From assembly GCA_963710535.1 (NCBI GenBank), contig CAVQAW010000003.1, forward strand, positions 992,001 through 1,056,000: 64,000 nt of DNA, in the 5' to 3' direction. A model generated the notes under the pieces. The model was not told where the DNA came from and made no database searches. It saw only the letters and a program-made list of their open reading frames with translations. The DNA comes from Pelagihabitans sp963710535 (GTDB lineage: Bacteria > Bacteroidota > Bacteroidia > Flavobacteriales > Flavobacteriaceae). This document shows positions 7,867 to 17,148 of this stretch, in pieces; position 1 is the stretch's first letter; each line of letters starts with the position of its first letter. Position numbers and translations under genes: made by a program.

Positions 7867-9534
7867 ATGAAAAAAATAATAAAATATGTAATGTTGGTTT
7901 TCGTAACGGGCAGTTTTCTGAACTCGTGCGAAACCACCGATCTGGACTTAAGGGTAAGTCCAAATGACCTGGCAGCGGATCAGGCCGATCCAAACCTGTT
8001 GCTGAACTCCATACAGTTTGCGTATACGCAGAATATCACCCAAATGAACGATCTGGGAGCCAGCTTGACCCGGATCGATTTTATGGGCGGTAGGGATTAT
8101 TTCAACAACTTCCCAGGAGGCACATTCAATGCCACATGGTCCAGAACCTACAGTAGCCAAGACATAGTGAATGGCTTAGGAATGTTCACCAACATCTCCA
8201 ACCTGGAACTGATCAACGATACCGGAAGCATCAACTACGATTTTCACGTAGGGGTGAGCAAGGTAATGCAAGCACACACTCTGTTTTTGCTGGTTGATTA
8301 TCTTGGTAAAGCGGCGTTTTCACAGGCCAATAATCCTGAAGAATTCCCTGCACCATTATTGGATGACGGTACTGCCGTCTATACATCCGCGTACCAATTG
8401 TTGGACGAGGCCCAAGCCCTATTGAGTGCTGCGCCATTGACACAGGGTGCCACCGATTTCTTTTATGGCGGGGATACCGCAAAATGGATCAAGTTGATCA
8501 ACACGATCCGCTTGAGGTCTTATTATGTAAGCGGCGATACCGCTGCTTTCAACGCGATCATAGCGGGCAACAATTTTATCAGCGCTAACGCCGATGATTT
8601 CCAGTTCCAGTATGGAAAAAGGGAATTGGCACCGGACACCCGTCATCCAGACTATGGAACAGATTATACCCCAGCCGGGGCCAATATCTATCAGTCGAAC
8701 TGGACCATGGAAACCATGTTGGATCTCGATGACCCAAGGATTCGCTATTACTTCTACCGACAAGTCGATGCCACTCCCGGTGCAGATGCGCCTGCGGATG
8801 AAGAAAACTTGGCTTGTTCCTTAGTAGTGCCACCCCAACATTATATCGATGGTGGTTTTACCTACTGCAGTGTGCCCAACGGCTACTGGGGAAGATCACA
8901 TGGCAATGACGAAGGTACGCCTCCAGATGGGTTCCTAAGGACCGCCAGTGGAGTATATCCTGCCGGCGGCCGATTCGATGACGACAGTTTCGATGTTGTT
9001 GGTCTAGGACTAGGTGGTGGTGGTGCAGGTATTGAACCGATCATCCTTGCCTCCTATGTCGACTTCTGGAGAGGTGCTTTGGCGAGCAGTGATGCCCAAA
9101 AAGCCACCTTCATGAAAGCGGGAATGGAAAAGTCGATTGCAAAAGTACAGGACTATGCCGCTTTGGACGCAAACTCAGACAAATCGTTCGAGCCAACTCC
9201 TGCGGAAGTAACCGCTTATGTTGACGGTATCGTGGCAGATTTCAATGCCGCTAGCGGCGACGCCAAAGAGAACATCTACGCCACCCAATATTGGATAGCC
9301 TTGTTCGGTGGAGGTGCCGAGTCTTACAACTATTACAGGAAGACCGGATTTCCCGATAATTTGACCCCGAACTGGGAGCCCAATCCAGGAGCCTTCCCAA
9401 GATCGTTCCTGTATCCTTCGGATGAAGTGATCACCAATCCGAATCTGACACAGAAATTAACGCTAACAGAACAGGTATTCTGGGACACCAATCCCTGCAA
9501 GCCCTGCTTTCCCACCGGCCAATTAATAACCTAA
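7867..9534 (+). CDS. SusD/RagB-family nutrient-binding lipoprotein
   Basis: Surface lipoprotein of 555 residues that binds substrate and caps the SusC barrel. The type II signal peptide ends in FLNSC, with the lipid-bearing Cys21 followed by ETTDLDL. The N-terminal block DLRVSPNDLAADQADPNLLL is typical of the SusD-like_2 type of the family, as are helical TPR-like segments such as YQLLDEAQALL and KWIKLINTIRLRSYY. It sits directly behind the SusC gene and 9 nt before the next lipoprotein gene, so all are one operon. An unusual Gly-rich run (LGLGGGGAGIEP) lies near residue 383. Substrate unknown. Confidence 0.95.
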   Translation: MKKIIKYVMLVFVTGSFLNSCETTDLDLRVSPNDLAADQADPNLLLNSIQFAYTQNITQMNDLGASLTRIDFMGGRDYFNNFPGGTFNATWSRTYSSQDIVNGLGMFTNISNLELINDTGSINYDFHVGVSKVMQAHTLFLLVDYLGKAAFSQANNPEEFPAPLLDDGTAVYTSAYQLLDEAQALLSAAPLTQGATDFFYGGDTAKWIKLINTIRLRSYYVSGDTAAFNAIIAGNNFISANADDFQFQYGKRELAPDTRHPDYGTDYTPAGANIYQSNWTMETMLDLDDPRIRYYFYRQVDATPGADAPADEENLACSLVVPPQHYIDGGFTYCSVPNGYWGRSHGNDEGTPPDGFLRTASGVYPAGGRFDDDSFDVVGLGLGGGGAGIEPIILASYVDFWRGALASSDAQKATFMKAGMEKSIAKVQDYAALDANSDKSFEPTPAEVTAYVDGIVADFNAASGDAKENIYATQYWIALFGGGAESYNYYRKTGFPDNLTPNWEPNPGAFPRSFLYPSDEVITNPNLTQKLTLTEQVFWDTNPCKPCFPTGQLIT

Positions 9535-9543
9535 AAAAGCAAG

Positions 9544-10441
9544 ATGATGAAAATTAATTATAAATATTTTAGTGTTTTGGCACTGGCATCGCTGCTGTTC
9601 AGCTCATGCGATGAAGGGACCGCGATCGTGGACGATATTACAGCCGATACCGAAAGGGGAGCCATTCTTCGTACGGTCAGTGTGACTTCGAACGAATTGC
9701 CCATAGGAGTCGCGGAAGGTTTTTTTGGAGTGGATCTGGAAATCCAAGATGCTGAAAATGGGGCCTTGGTAGAATCAGTGGAGGTATATGCCAATTTCAA
9801 GGACAATACGCCCGACAATGGCAAGGGCGCGACCACGACCGATCTTTTGGTGGAGACCATTGCCAAATCAACGTTCACCGTTGGTCCATTTGGCTTTACC
9901 ACGATTTAGCTATCAGATCACTTTGCCCGAACTTTTGACCGGAACCGGTGTCGCCGAGAGCGAAATAGATGGCGGCGATGAGTTTAGGGTACGCTTTGCC
10001 TTGGTCCTCAGCGATGGCAGAACATTTTCTTTTGCCCAGAACTCAGGAACCTTGACAGGAACTTTCTTCGCATCACCGTTCTTGTATACGGCCACCGTGG
10101 TTTGCCCACCATCACCGCCAGCTTCAGGGGATTGGATCATTGACATGTCCGATGCCTACGGAGACAGCTGGAACGGAGCTTCATTGACCATCACTTTGGA
10201 TGGAACCGCTAATGAATTCCTGGTGGATGCCGCAGAGGCCACTGCCTCAACGGAAACGCTGACCGTACCTCCTGGAAGTGAAGTGATTTCGATCAGGTTC
10301 AATTCCGGTTCTTTTGACGGAGAAATCGCGTTCACGGTTACTTCAGCCAATGGCAATGTGATCTTATCACAAGAAGCCTATTCTGCTGCAGACCCCGTTG
10401 CAGGTGTAGAACTGATCAATTACTGTATCAAGAATTTCTAA
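9544..10441 (+). pseudogene. Frameshifted SusE-position lipoprotein
   Basis: The frame starting MMKINYKYFSVLALASLLFSSC (lipobox Cys22) ends early at the TAG codon at 9907-9909. The next frame continues the same protein to 10441: it reads LPRFSYQITLPELLTGTG and later DAYGDSWNGASLTITL. Deleting one T from the TTT at 9895-9897 joins the two into about 298 residues with the join GPFGLPRFSY, which is what related flavobacterial lipoproteins in this position look like. So the gene has a one-base insertion, either real or a sequencing error. An intact product would be an outer membrane lipoprotein, probably a surface accessory of the SusCD complex. No known +1 slip site is visible. Confidence 0.8.
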
Positions 10442-10460
10442 TTTCAGATACTTCTTATTT

Positions 10461-10490
10461 AAAGGCCCAAACCCTGTTTGGGCCTTTTTT
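10461..10490 (+). terminator. Rho-independent terminator of the SusCD operon
   Basis: A perfect 12-bp stem (AAAGGCCCAAAC and GTTTGGGCCTTT) with a 3-nt loop runs into a T tract. It lies 20 nt after the last lipoprotein reading frame. Confidence 0.92.
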
Positions 10491-10744
10491 ATTTTCCCTA
10501 ATCCAATAGTATAAAAGACCGACCCCTTTTTAAAAATCGTGCCCCAGGAGCGGCCCGGGCAAACCCGATACATTCTTATCTTTCACTTGTGGCATGGCCA
10601 TTTTATTCATTGTTAAAAATCGAATGTTTCACGTTTTTCATAAGATGGAGCAACCCTTGCCCAAGGAGTCCACTGAAAAAAACTTTAAGGTTGAAAGGCA
10701 ACTCAAATTTGATCCCCGCTTAACCGTTTATCTTCAAATAATCG

Positions 10745-10752
10745 TATTTTTG
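10745..10752 (+). promoter_or_regulatory. Candidate -7 promoter box for the ASST-like gene
   Basis: TATTTTTG matches TAnnTTTG exactly. It lies 17 nt before the start codon, and no good -33 TTG is found at the right distance. Confidence 0.4.
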
Positions 10753-10768
10753 AAAAAAAATTGCAACG

Positions 10769-12130
10769 ATGAAAATCAGATCTATTGCTCCCATCACGAC
10801 CCTTCTGATGTTGTTGACCTCCTTCGCATGGCTGCAGTCGTGTGCAGGCGATGATGAACCGGAAGTGGCTCCAATAGTGATTACGGATGACCCAGATCCG
10901 GTGGATCCCGATGAGCCTGTTGAAGAAGATCCTGATTTTGAACCAGTGGGCGTTGTTCAAATATTCAATGCGGACAAGGTAGACGATAACTTGATCCTTG
11001 TGAACGATGCTGCTGCCAACCGGGTTTATCTCATGAGCAAGGAGGCGAGATTGCTCTATGAATGGGAACTAACCAACAATATCGGCAACGACGTGTTTCT
11101 TTTGGATAACGGCAGTCTGTTGGCCTCACTGGAGTCGGATGATCCCCAGATCAATTTAGGCGGCAAAGGTGGTAGGCTACAGTTCGTGGCCCCTGACGGC
11201 ACTTTGGAATGGGATTTTATTTATTCCACCTTGGCAGGTGAAACGCATCACGACGCCGAACTCCTGCCAAACGGAAACATTATCGCCATGGTTTGGTCAA
11301 GAATTCCTGCGGAACTAACCGCCCAGGCCGGTTTTATGTTGGATGAGGATGTATTTCCGGAATCGATCATTGAAATTGACCCAACGACCGACGAAATCGT
11401 ATGGGAATGGCATTCTTGGGACCATTTGATCCAGGAATTTGATGCCACCAAGGATAATTTTGGTATGGTAGCGGAACATCCGGAACGCATCGATCTAAAC
11501 TATATCCCAAATTCGGGAAACCTTCCCGAAATCAAGGGAGATATCATGCATGCCAACGCCCTAGCCTATGATGAAGCCAACGACGTCATCTTGTTGAGCG
11601 TCAACTTTTATTCGGAGGTATGGGCGATAGACCACAGCACTAACACCGAAGAAGCGGCATCATCAAGTGGGGGAAATTATGGAAAGGGCGGAGATCTCAT
11701 TTATCGTTTCGGAAATCCCGAAGCCTATCAGAATCCGGTGGGGCCCCGACTGTTCCACAACCAACATTTTCCCAATTTACTAAAGGGGGCCGACCAGGGC
11801 AAAATGCTTATATATTCCAATGGCAATAATATCGGCCAGTCAACGGTCTTCGAATTGGAACTTCCTTCGGCCTATAATTTGCAGAACAACGTAAATAACG
11901 AGCCAAAGGTACTCTGGAGTTTTACGGATCCCGATCTTTATTCGCCAAGGGTTTCCGGTGCCGTACCCCTTCCCAATGGAAATATCCTCATCACGGAAGG
12001 CGATTATGGATTCTGGGAGGTGACCCGGGAAAAAGAAGTGGTTTGGAAGTGCAATATTCAGGGATTCTTTTGGAGAGGATACGCGTACCGTAAAAATTCC
12101 CCAGAAATTCTGGCCCTGGATTTGCCTTAA
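10769..12130 (+). CDS. Arylsulfotransferase (ASST)-like lipoprotein
   Basis: A 453-residue exported lipoprotein (lipobox WLQSC, Cys25) with an acidic linker to about residue 57, then a six-bladed propeller of the ASST type. The family moves sulfate from aryl sulfates to phenols without PAPS. Visible family motifs are HHDAELLPNGN (160-170), DIMHANALAYDEANDVILLS (258-277) and NQHFPNLL followed by IYSNGN (331-353). These correspond to the histidines of the E. coli active site, including the nucleophile (here H333). The arginine that follows LISS in enzymes of the family appears replaced by Asn279, so activity is uncertain. The next gene starts at the adjacent base or 33 nt later. Aryl-sulfate metabolism is a guess; a binding role is also possible. 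Confidence 0.8.
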   Translation: MKIRSIAPITTLLMLLTSFAWLQSCAGDDEPEVAPIVITDDPDPVDPDEPVEEDPDFEPVGVVQIFNADKVDDNLILVNDAAANRVYLMSKEARLLYEWELTNNIGNDVFLLDNGSLLASLESDDPQINLGGKGGRLQFVAPDGTLEWDFIYSTLAGETHHDAELLPNGNIIAMVWSRIPAELTAQAGFMLDEDVFPESIIEIDPTTDEIVWEWHSWDHLIQEFDATKDNFGMVAEHPERIDLNYIPNSGNLPEIKGDIMHANALAYDEANDVILLSVNFYSEVWAIDHSTNTEEAASSSGGNYGKGGDLIYRFGNPEAYQNPVGPRLFHNQHFPNLLKGADQGKMLIYSNGNNIGQSTVFELELPSAYNLQNNVNNEPKVLWSFTDPDLYSPRVSGAVPLPNGNILITEGDYGFWEVTREKEVVWKCNIQGFFWRGYAYRKNSPEILALDLP

Positions 12131-12163
12131 ATGTGCTCTAATACAAATGGCAATACCGTTTCA

Positions 12164-15100
12164 ATGAGACTATTTTTGTTTTTTTCGCTTTTTATCATTT
12201 TCTGTCTGGCATCGTGCAAAGAAAAAACAATAGATACTCCAGATGGCCCTGTTACACCCAAAAACGGAATAACAGCGTCAATTCCAGTGTTCGAAAAAGT
12301 AAAGAGTGATTCAAGCCAGCTGTATTTTTCCAATGATATTACCGAAAACGTCGAGACCCTGGAGAACCTCTTTAATTTCGACTATTTCTACAATGGGGCA
12401 GGCGTGGGCGTGGAAGACCTGAACAACGATGGCCTTCTTGAGGTCTTCTTTTGCGGCAACCAGGTCGACAATAAATTGTTTCTGAACGAAGGGCAATTGA
12501 AATTCAAGGATATTTCGGCAACCGCCGGCATCAACAGCGGTAAAAAATGGTCGAACGGCATCACCTTTGTCGACATCAATAACGATGGCCTTAAAGATAT
12601 CTATGTTTCCCAAGGGGGGCCGAATACCCGATACGACCGCAAAAACCTGTTGTTCATCAACAAAGGTGACCTTAGCTTCGAAGAACAGGCCGAGGCTTAC
12701 GGCCTGGCCGATATGGGGATCAGCACCCAATCTGCCTTTTTTGACTATGACGGGGACGGGGACCTCGATTGCTTGGTGATGAACGAAAACGAACTTTATG
12801 GTCTTGATCCCATAAGCCTCTACCGAACCGTGGGCAACGATCCGGAAAAACGTTATTTCAACAGTTCCCATCTATACCGCAACGACAAGGGCAGCTTCGT
12901 GGACGTCACCAAATCGGCAGGCCTTGAACGCCCCATATTTGGCTTGGGGCTTTGTATCAGCGATATCAACAACGATGGTTGGCTCGATATCTATATCGCC
13001 AGTGATTACTACATTCCCGATGCCTTGTTCACCAACAATGGCAACGGCACCTTCACCGATAGCGTCAAAGACTTTACCAACCATACCTCCTTCTATGGCA
13101 TGGGCCTTGATATTGCGGATATCGACAACGATGGCCTGCAAGACATCTTTGTTTTGGACATGTCGTCAAGTGACCATGTTCGATCAAAAACCCTGATGGC
13201 TTCCATGAGCAATTCACGCTTCGACTATCTGGTGAACAAAGCGAATTTCCAGTACCAGTACATGTACAATACACTGCAGCTGAATCTGGGCAATAACAAA
13301 TTCAACGATATCGCCCAGCTCACCGAAACCGCGAACACCGATTGGAGCTGGTCGGTGTTGATGTCCGACTACGACAACGATGAGGATGCCGATATCTTCA
13401 TCACCAACGGTTACCGACGGTATGCCCTTGACAACGATTTGCAGATCAAGGTCTTTGAAACCAAGAAAAGATATGGCAACAACCTGCCCTTGGCAATCAA
13501 AAAACAACTGTACAACGATATGCCTTCGGAAAAACTGCCGAACATCCTCTTCCAGAACAGCTTAGGCCTTGAATTCAATGAAAAGGCCAGTGAATGGGGC
13601 CTGGCCGATTTTTCCTTCAGCAACGGGGCGGCACAGGGCGATCTCGACAATGACGGGGACCTGGATCTGGTGGTCAACAATATGGACGAAAATGCCTTTC
13701 TATACCGCAATACTACGGTCGACAACGCATTGGGCAACTATTTAAAGGTGACCACAAAAGGGGAAAATTCCGATCCTTTTGCGAAAATCAGGATATCCTA
13801 CGGGGGCAAATCGCAGACCAAGGAAGGCAAAAGGGTCAGGGGCTACATGTCGGCCCAAGACCCGGCCATTCATTTTGGCCTGGGAAGGGCACAGGTTTTG
13901 GATACGGTCACGGTAATATGGCCCGATGGAAAGGTCGAAAACAAATATGGCGTCAAAGCCAACAGCAACATCGCTTTCGAACATCGGAACGCCATGGCAC
14001 CGGGCACAAAAAATGAAGCACCCCGAAAAACCCCCTTCCAAAACATCGATGCCAGCCAGCTCGGCCTCGATTTTGTGCATGTCGAAAACTACTATGACGA
14101 TTTTGAGACCGAAGTGCTGCTGCCCTACAAACAATCGAACATGGGGCCCTTCATATCGAAGGGCGACCTCAACGGCGACGGCAGGGAGGACCTTTACATC
14201 GGCGGTGCCTCCGGGCAGGCCGGTCAGTTGTTCCTGCAGGGCGACAAGGGCTACACCAAGCTCAAATCGGCTCAATTGGAAGCCGATCGGCAATATGAAG
14301 ATATGGAATCGGTTTTTTTCGATTTCGACAACGATAAAGATCTTGACCTCTACGTGGTAAGCGGCGGCAACGAATTCGGCACCAATTCTTCCTATTATGC
14401 AGATCGTATTTACCTAAACGATGGCAAAGGCAATTTGAGCCGATATGAAAGCAAGGTATTGAGCGCTTTCCCGAAGAATGGAAAATCGGTATCCATCATC
14501 GACTTCGACCATGATGGCGACAGCGATATTTTGGTGGGCAATCGTGTCATCCCCCAAAGCTATCCCAAATTCAGTCCGTCAACGCTCTATGAGAACCTGG
14601 GCGGGGCCCTTAAGGAAGTGACCCAGGAAAAAGCACCGGCCTTGGCCAGTTTCGGCATCGTCAACAGCATCATCACCACCGACTTCGACAATGACGGCTG
14701 GGACGACTTTATTGCCGTGGGAGAATGGACGGGCATCGGCTTTTTCAAAAACAACAAAGGCACGTTTTCCCTGCTTCCCGCGGATAGTGCCTGGAACGAC
14801 AAGGGCTGGTGGTTCTCGATCCATGAAACCGACATCAACAATGACGGCCTTAAAGATTATCTCGTGGGCAATGTGGGCCTAAACCTCAAGTTTAAGGCCA
14901 GTAGCAAAAAACCCTTTAAGATCTTTGCCAATGATTTTGATGACAACGGGGTCAACGATGTGGTCTTGAGCAAGGAATACCATGGGGAATATGTACCGGT
15001 CAGGGGCAGGGAATGCACTTCCCAACAAATGCCGTTCATCAAGGAGAAGTTCGGCACCTATTCCGAATTCGCAAATGCTACCATGACCGATATTTATGGG

Positions 15101-15511
15101 GAAAAGCTCAGCCAATCGTATGAGGGAGAGGTAACGGAGTTTAGATCGGTTTTGTTGCTCAACAAGGGAAAAGGGCAATTTGAAAAGGTGGCCTTACCCA
15201 TATATGCCCAACAGTTTCCCCTGTTGAGCATTGCCTTCGTCGATTTTGATAAAGACGGCTTCGAAGATTGTATATTGGCCGGAAACCTTTATGAAATGGA
15301 GGTGGAAACCCCTCGTCTCGATGCCATTTCAGGCCTTGTCCTGCGCTCTAACGGCAAAGATGGCTATGAGGCCTTGCCCTATGTAAAAACCGGTCTGTAC
15401 GTCAATGGAAACGCCAAAAATATTACATGGGTTGCGATGAATGGGCAGAACTATTTGTTGGATGTTTCGAACAATAATCGATTAAATGCCTATAAATACC
15501 TCCCAAATTAA
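12164..15511 (+). CDS. FG-GAP/VCBS repeat lipoprotein with ASPIC/UnbV domain
   Basis: Large surface lipoprotein (1115 residues from the chosen start). I take the ATG at 12164 rather than 12131, because it gives a clean lipoprotein signal MRLFLFFSLFIIFCLASC (Cys18). Two propellers of about seven FG-GAP calcium-loop repeats each are visible, for example DLNNDGLLEVFF, DINNDGLKDIYV, DYDGDGDLDCLV and later DLNGDGREDLYI, DFDNDGWDDFIA. Between them lies an ASPIC/UnbV domain (IHFGLGRAQVLDTVTVIWPDG). Such proteins are common in flavobacterial SusCD loci; their function is not established and may be ligand binding or adhesion. It directly follows the ASST-like gene and is probably cotranscribed. The several opposite-strand open frames are shadows of the repeats. 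Confidence 0.9.
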   Translation: MRLFLFFSLFIIFCLASCKEKTIDTPDGPVTPKNGITASIPVFEKVKSDSSQLYFSNDITENVETLENLFNFDYFYNGAGVGVEDLNNDGLLEVFFCGNQVDNKLFLNEGQLKFKDISATAGINSGKKWSNGITFVDINNDGLKDIYVSQGGPNTRYDRKNLLFINKGDLSFEEQAEAYGLADMGISTQSAFFDYDGDGDLDCLVMNENELYGLDPISLYRTVGNDPEKRYFNSSHLYRNDKGSFVDVTKSAGLERPIFGLGLCISDINNDGWLDIYIASDYYIPDALFTNNGNGTFTDSVKDFTNHTSFYGMGLDIADIDNDGLQDIFVLDMSSSDHVRSKTLMASMSNSRFDYLVNKANFQYQYMYNTLQLNLGNNKFNDIAQLTETANTDWSWSVLMSDYDNDEDADIFITNGYRRYALDNDLQIKVFETKKRYGNNLPLAIKKQLYNDMPSEKLPNILFQNSLGLEFNEKASEWGLADFSFSNGAAQGDLDNDGDLDLVVNNMDENAFLYRNTTVDNALGNYLKVTTKGENSDPFAKIRISYGGKSQTKEGKRVRGYMSAQDPAIHFGLGRAQVLDTVTVIWPDGKVENKYGVKANSNIAFEHRNAMAPGTKNEAPRKTPFQNIDASQLGLDFVHVENYYDDFETEVLLPYKQSNMGPFISKGDLNGDGREDLYIGGASGQAGQLFLQGDKGYTKLKSAQLEADRQYEDMESVFFDFDNDKDLDLYVVSGGNEFGTNSSYYADRIYLNDGKGNLSRYESKVLSAFPKNGKSVSIIDFDHDGDSDILVGNRVIPQSYPKFSPSTLYENLGGALKEVTQEKAPALASFGIVNSIITTDFDNDGWDDFIAVGEWTGIGFFKNNKGTFSLLPADSAWNDKGWWFSIHETDINNDGLKDYLVGNVGLNLKFKASSKKPFKIFANDFDDNGVNDVVLSKEYHGEYVPVRGRECTSQQMPFIKEKFGTYSEFANATMTDIYGEKLSQSYEGEVTEFRSVLLLNKGKGQFEKVALPIYAQQFPLLSIAFVDFDKDGFEDCILAGNLYEMEVETPRLDAISGLVLRSNGKDGYEALPYVKTGLYVNGNAKNITWVAMNGQNYLLDVSNNNRLNAYKYLPN

Positions 15512-15574
15512 CTTCCCGTTAAGGTTTGGCAACAACTTATTCCTTATTTTTACGCCGCTGATAAAACAATTGTG

Positions 15575-16327
15575 ATGAAAAAATTATTTTACCTTTTGCT
15601 TCCCTTGCTGACCGCCCAAATCGGGTTTGCACAATATGCCGGCCAAGTGGCTTCCAACCTCACCACCGGCGGTAATTCGGATGGCGGGATTTCCGCACAA
15701 ATAAATGCCTTGTTGGGATCTACCAGCGAAAGGGCCGAGAAACTGAAGAATTATTTTGATGATTTTCAGGGGTCGCCCTATGTCTCCAATACATTTTTGC
15801 CAACGACCATGTTCTATAAGGATGAAAATCTGGGCAGTATTTTTTACAGGCACAATGCGCTGAATGAAGAGGTAGAGATCAAAAAATCGAATTTGGAGGA
15901 AGAAGGTATTAAGAGTTTGGCCCGCGACAAGAACATCAGTATTTTGATCGATGGCAAAAAAATGGGTTTCAAGACCTTCGTAGACGCCAAAGGAAGGACC
16001 ATGAACGGTTATTTGATCTCATTGCTCGAAGGCGATACCTATGATCTTTACAAAAGAACCCATGTGAAGTTTACCGAAGGGAAGCCCGCAACGAGCTCCT
16101 TCACCAAAGCGGTACCCAGCAGGTTCTCCCAATTCACCGAATATTATTTTCAGAAAGAAGGCGTGAACCGAATGGATGAAATCACGCTCAAAAACAGTAA
16201 ACTGATCAAGATGATCAGCGATGCCACGGCAAAGGAAAAACTGAAACTATACTTGAAAGAAAATGATATTAATGTCAAGGAGGAAGCCAACTTGATCAAA
16301 GCGTTTGAATTTTTGAACTCGCTCTAA
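15575..16327 (+). CDS. Secreted hypothetical protein
   Basis: 250 residues with a signal peptide ending TAQIGFAQ. I start at the ATG at 15575; an in-frame GTG lies immediately before it. The mature part is hydrophilic and alpha/beta in character (for example NISILIDGKKMGFKTFVDAKG) with a lysine-rich C-terminal helix (DATAKEKLKLYLKENDINVK). No catalytic motif or named domain was recognised. It follows the FG-GAP lipoprotein by 63 nt but has its own strong terminator downstream, so it may be a separate unit. Probably periplasmic. Confidence 0.8.
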   Translation: MKKLFYLLLPLLTAQIGFAQYAGQVASNLTTGGNSDGGISAQINALLGSTSERAEKLKNYFDDFQGSPYVSNTFLPTTMFYKDENLGSIFYRHNALNEEVEIKKSNLEEEGIKSLARDKNISILIDGKKMGFKTFVDAKGRTMNGYLISLLEGDTYDLYKRTHVKFTEGKPATSSFTKAVPSRFSQFTEYYFQKEGVNRMDEITLKNSKLIKMISDATAKEKLKLYLKENDINVKEEANLIKAFEFLNSL

Positions 16328-16350
16328 TTGAAACATACCCATATCGTGAA

Positions 16351-16380
16351 AACCATCCCGTTTAAGCGGGGTGGTTTTTT
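16351..16380 (+). terminator. Rho-independent terminator
   Basis: AACCATCCCG and CGGGGTGGTT form a 10-bp stem (one G-T pair) with a 6-nt loop, followed by T residues. It ends only 15 nt before the rlmB start, so rlmB transcription must start within or just after it. Confidence 0.88.
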
Positions 16381-16395
16381 ATTTACCTTTACCCT

Positions 16396-17139
16396 ATGAA
16401 AGAAACCACCCAAATATTTGGGATCAGGGCCCTGATGGAAGCGATCCATGCCGAGGAACCGATCGATAAAGTGTTTATCCAAAAAGGGCTGCGTGGCGAT
16501 CTTTTTAGAGAATTGGAAACCCTGATCCGCAAAAAGGGCATCAACGCTTCCTACGTGCCCATCGAGAAGTTGAACCGGCTCACCCAAAGCAACCATCAGG
16601 GGGTGGTGGCCAATATTTCCCCGATCACTTTTTTTGAACTGGAGCCTTTGGTGGAAAAGGTGCTACAAGAAAAAAAAGCGCCCCTTTTTCTGTTGCTCGA
16701 CCAGCTTTCCGATGTGCGCAATTTTGGTGCCATCATCCGCACTGCCGAATGCACTGGTGTAGATGGAATCATCATCCAAAAAAAGGGGGCTGCTCCGGTG
16801 ACCGCCGACACTATAAAAACCTCTGCGGGCGCCGCCTTCAAAGTCCCCATCGTGAAGGTCGATCATATCAAGGATGCGGTTTTCTATTTGCAGGCTAGCG
16901 GAATACAAGTAGTGGCGGCGACCGAAAAGACCGACAACAGCATCTACGACATCTCCTTTTCGGGGGCCTGTGCCATCATCATGGGATCAGAAGACAGGGG
17001 CATTTCCCCTTCAATCTTAAAAGTGGCCGATCAGACCGCGAAATTGCCCATATTGGGCGAGATCAGTTCGTTGAACGTCTCGGTAGCCTGTGCCGTTTTT
17101 TTGTACGAAGTGGTACGCCAGCGACTTTATGTGAAATAA
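16396..17139 (+). CDS. rlmB: 23S rRNA (guanosine-2'-O-)-methyltransferase RlmB, TrmH family
   Basis: SPOUT-class methyltransferase of 247 residues that methylates the ribose of a guanosine in the 23S rRNA P-loop region. The N-terminal substrate-binding domain starts FGIRALMEAI. The catalytic domain shows the three TrmH motifs: LDQLSDVRNFGAIIRTAECT, IMGSEDRGISPSIL and SLNVSVACAVFLYEVVRQR, the last forming the knotted SAM site. Length fits the family. It is convergent with the rhomboid gene, 9 nt apart. Confidence 0.93.
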   Translation: MKETTQIFGIRALMEAIHAEEPIDKVFIQKGLRGDLFRELETLIRKKGINASYVPIEKLNRLTQSNHQGVVANISPITFFELEPLVEKVLQEKKAPLFLLLDQLSDVRNFGAIIRTAECTGVDGIIIQKKGAAPVTADTIKTSAGAAFKVPIVKVDHIKDAVFYLQASGIQVVAATEKTDNSIYDISFSGACAIIMGSEDRGISPSILKVADQTAKLPILGEISSLNVSVACAVFLYEVVRQRLYVK

Positions 17140-17148
17140 CAGACCTTC

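Larger units (their letters stand above)
10442..10768. other. Intergenic region after the SusCD lipoprotein genes
   Basis: 327 nt without a credible gene. It contains a strong terminator just after the frameshifted lipoprotein gene and a promoter-like box just before the arylsulfotransferase-like gene, so the downstream genes probably have their own transcript. The middle (10500-10730) shows nothing recognisable. Confidence 0.65.

Noticed and set aside
9880..9912. Programmed +1 frameshifting in the lipoprotein gene
   Set aside because: No shift-prone codon pair or stimulatory structure is visible; a one-base insertion explains the break more simply.
12311..14293. Several reverse-strand open frames inside the FG-GAP gene
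   Set aside because: The Asp/Asn/Gly-rich repeats produce valine/isoleucine-rich antisense frames; no start context or family features.
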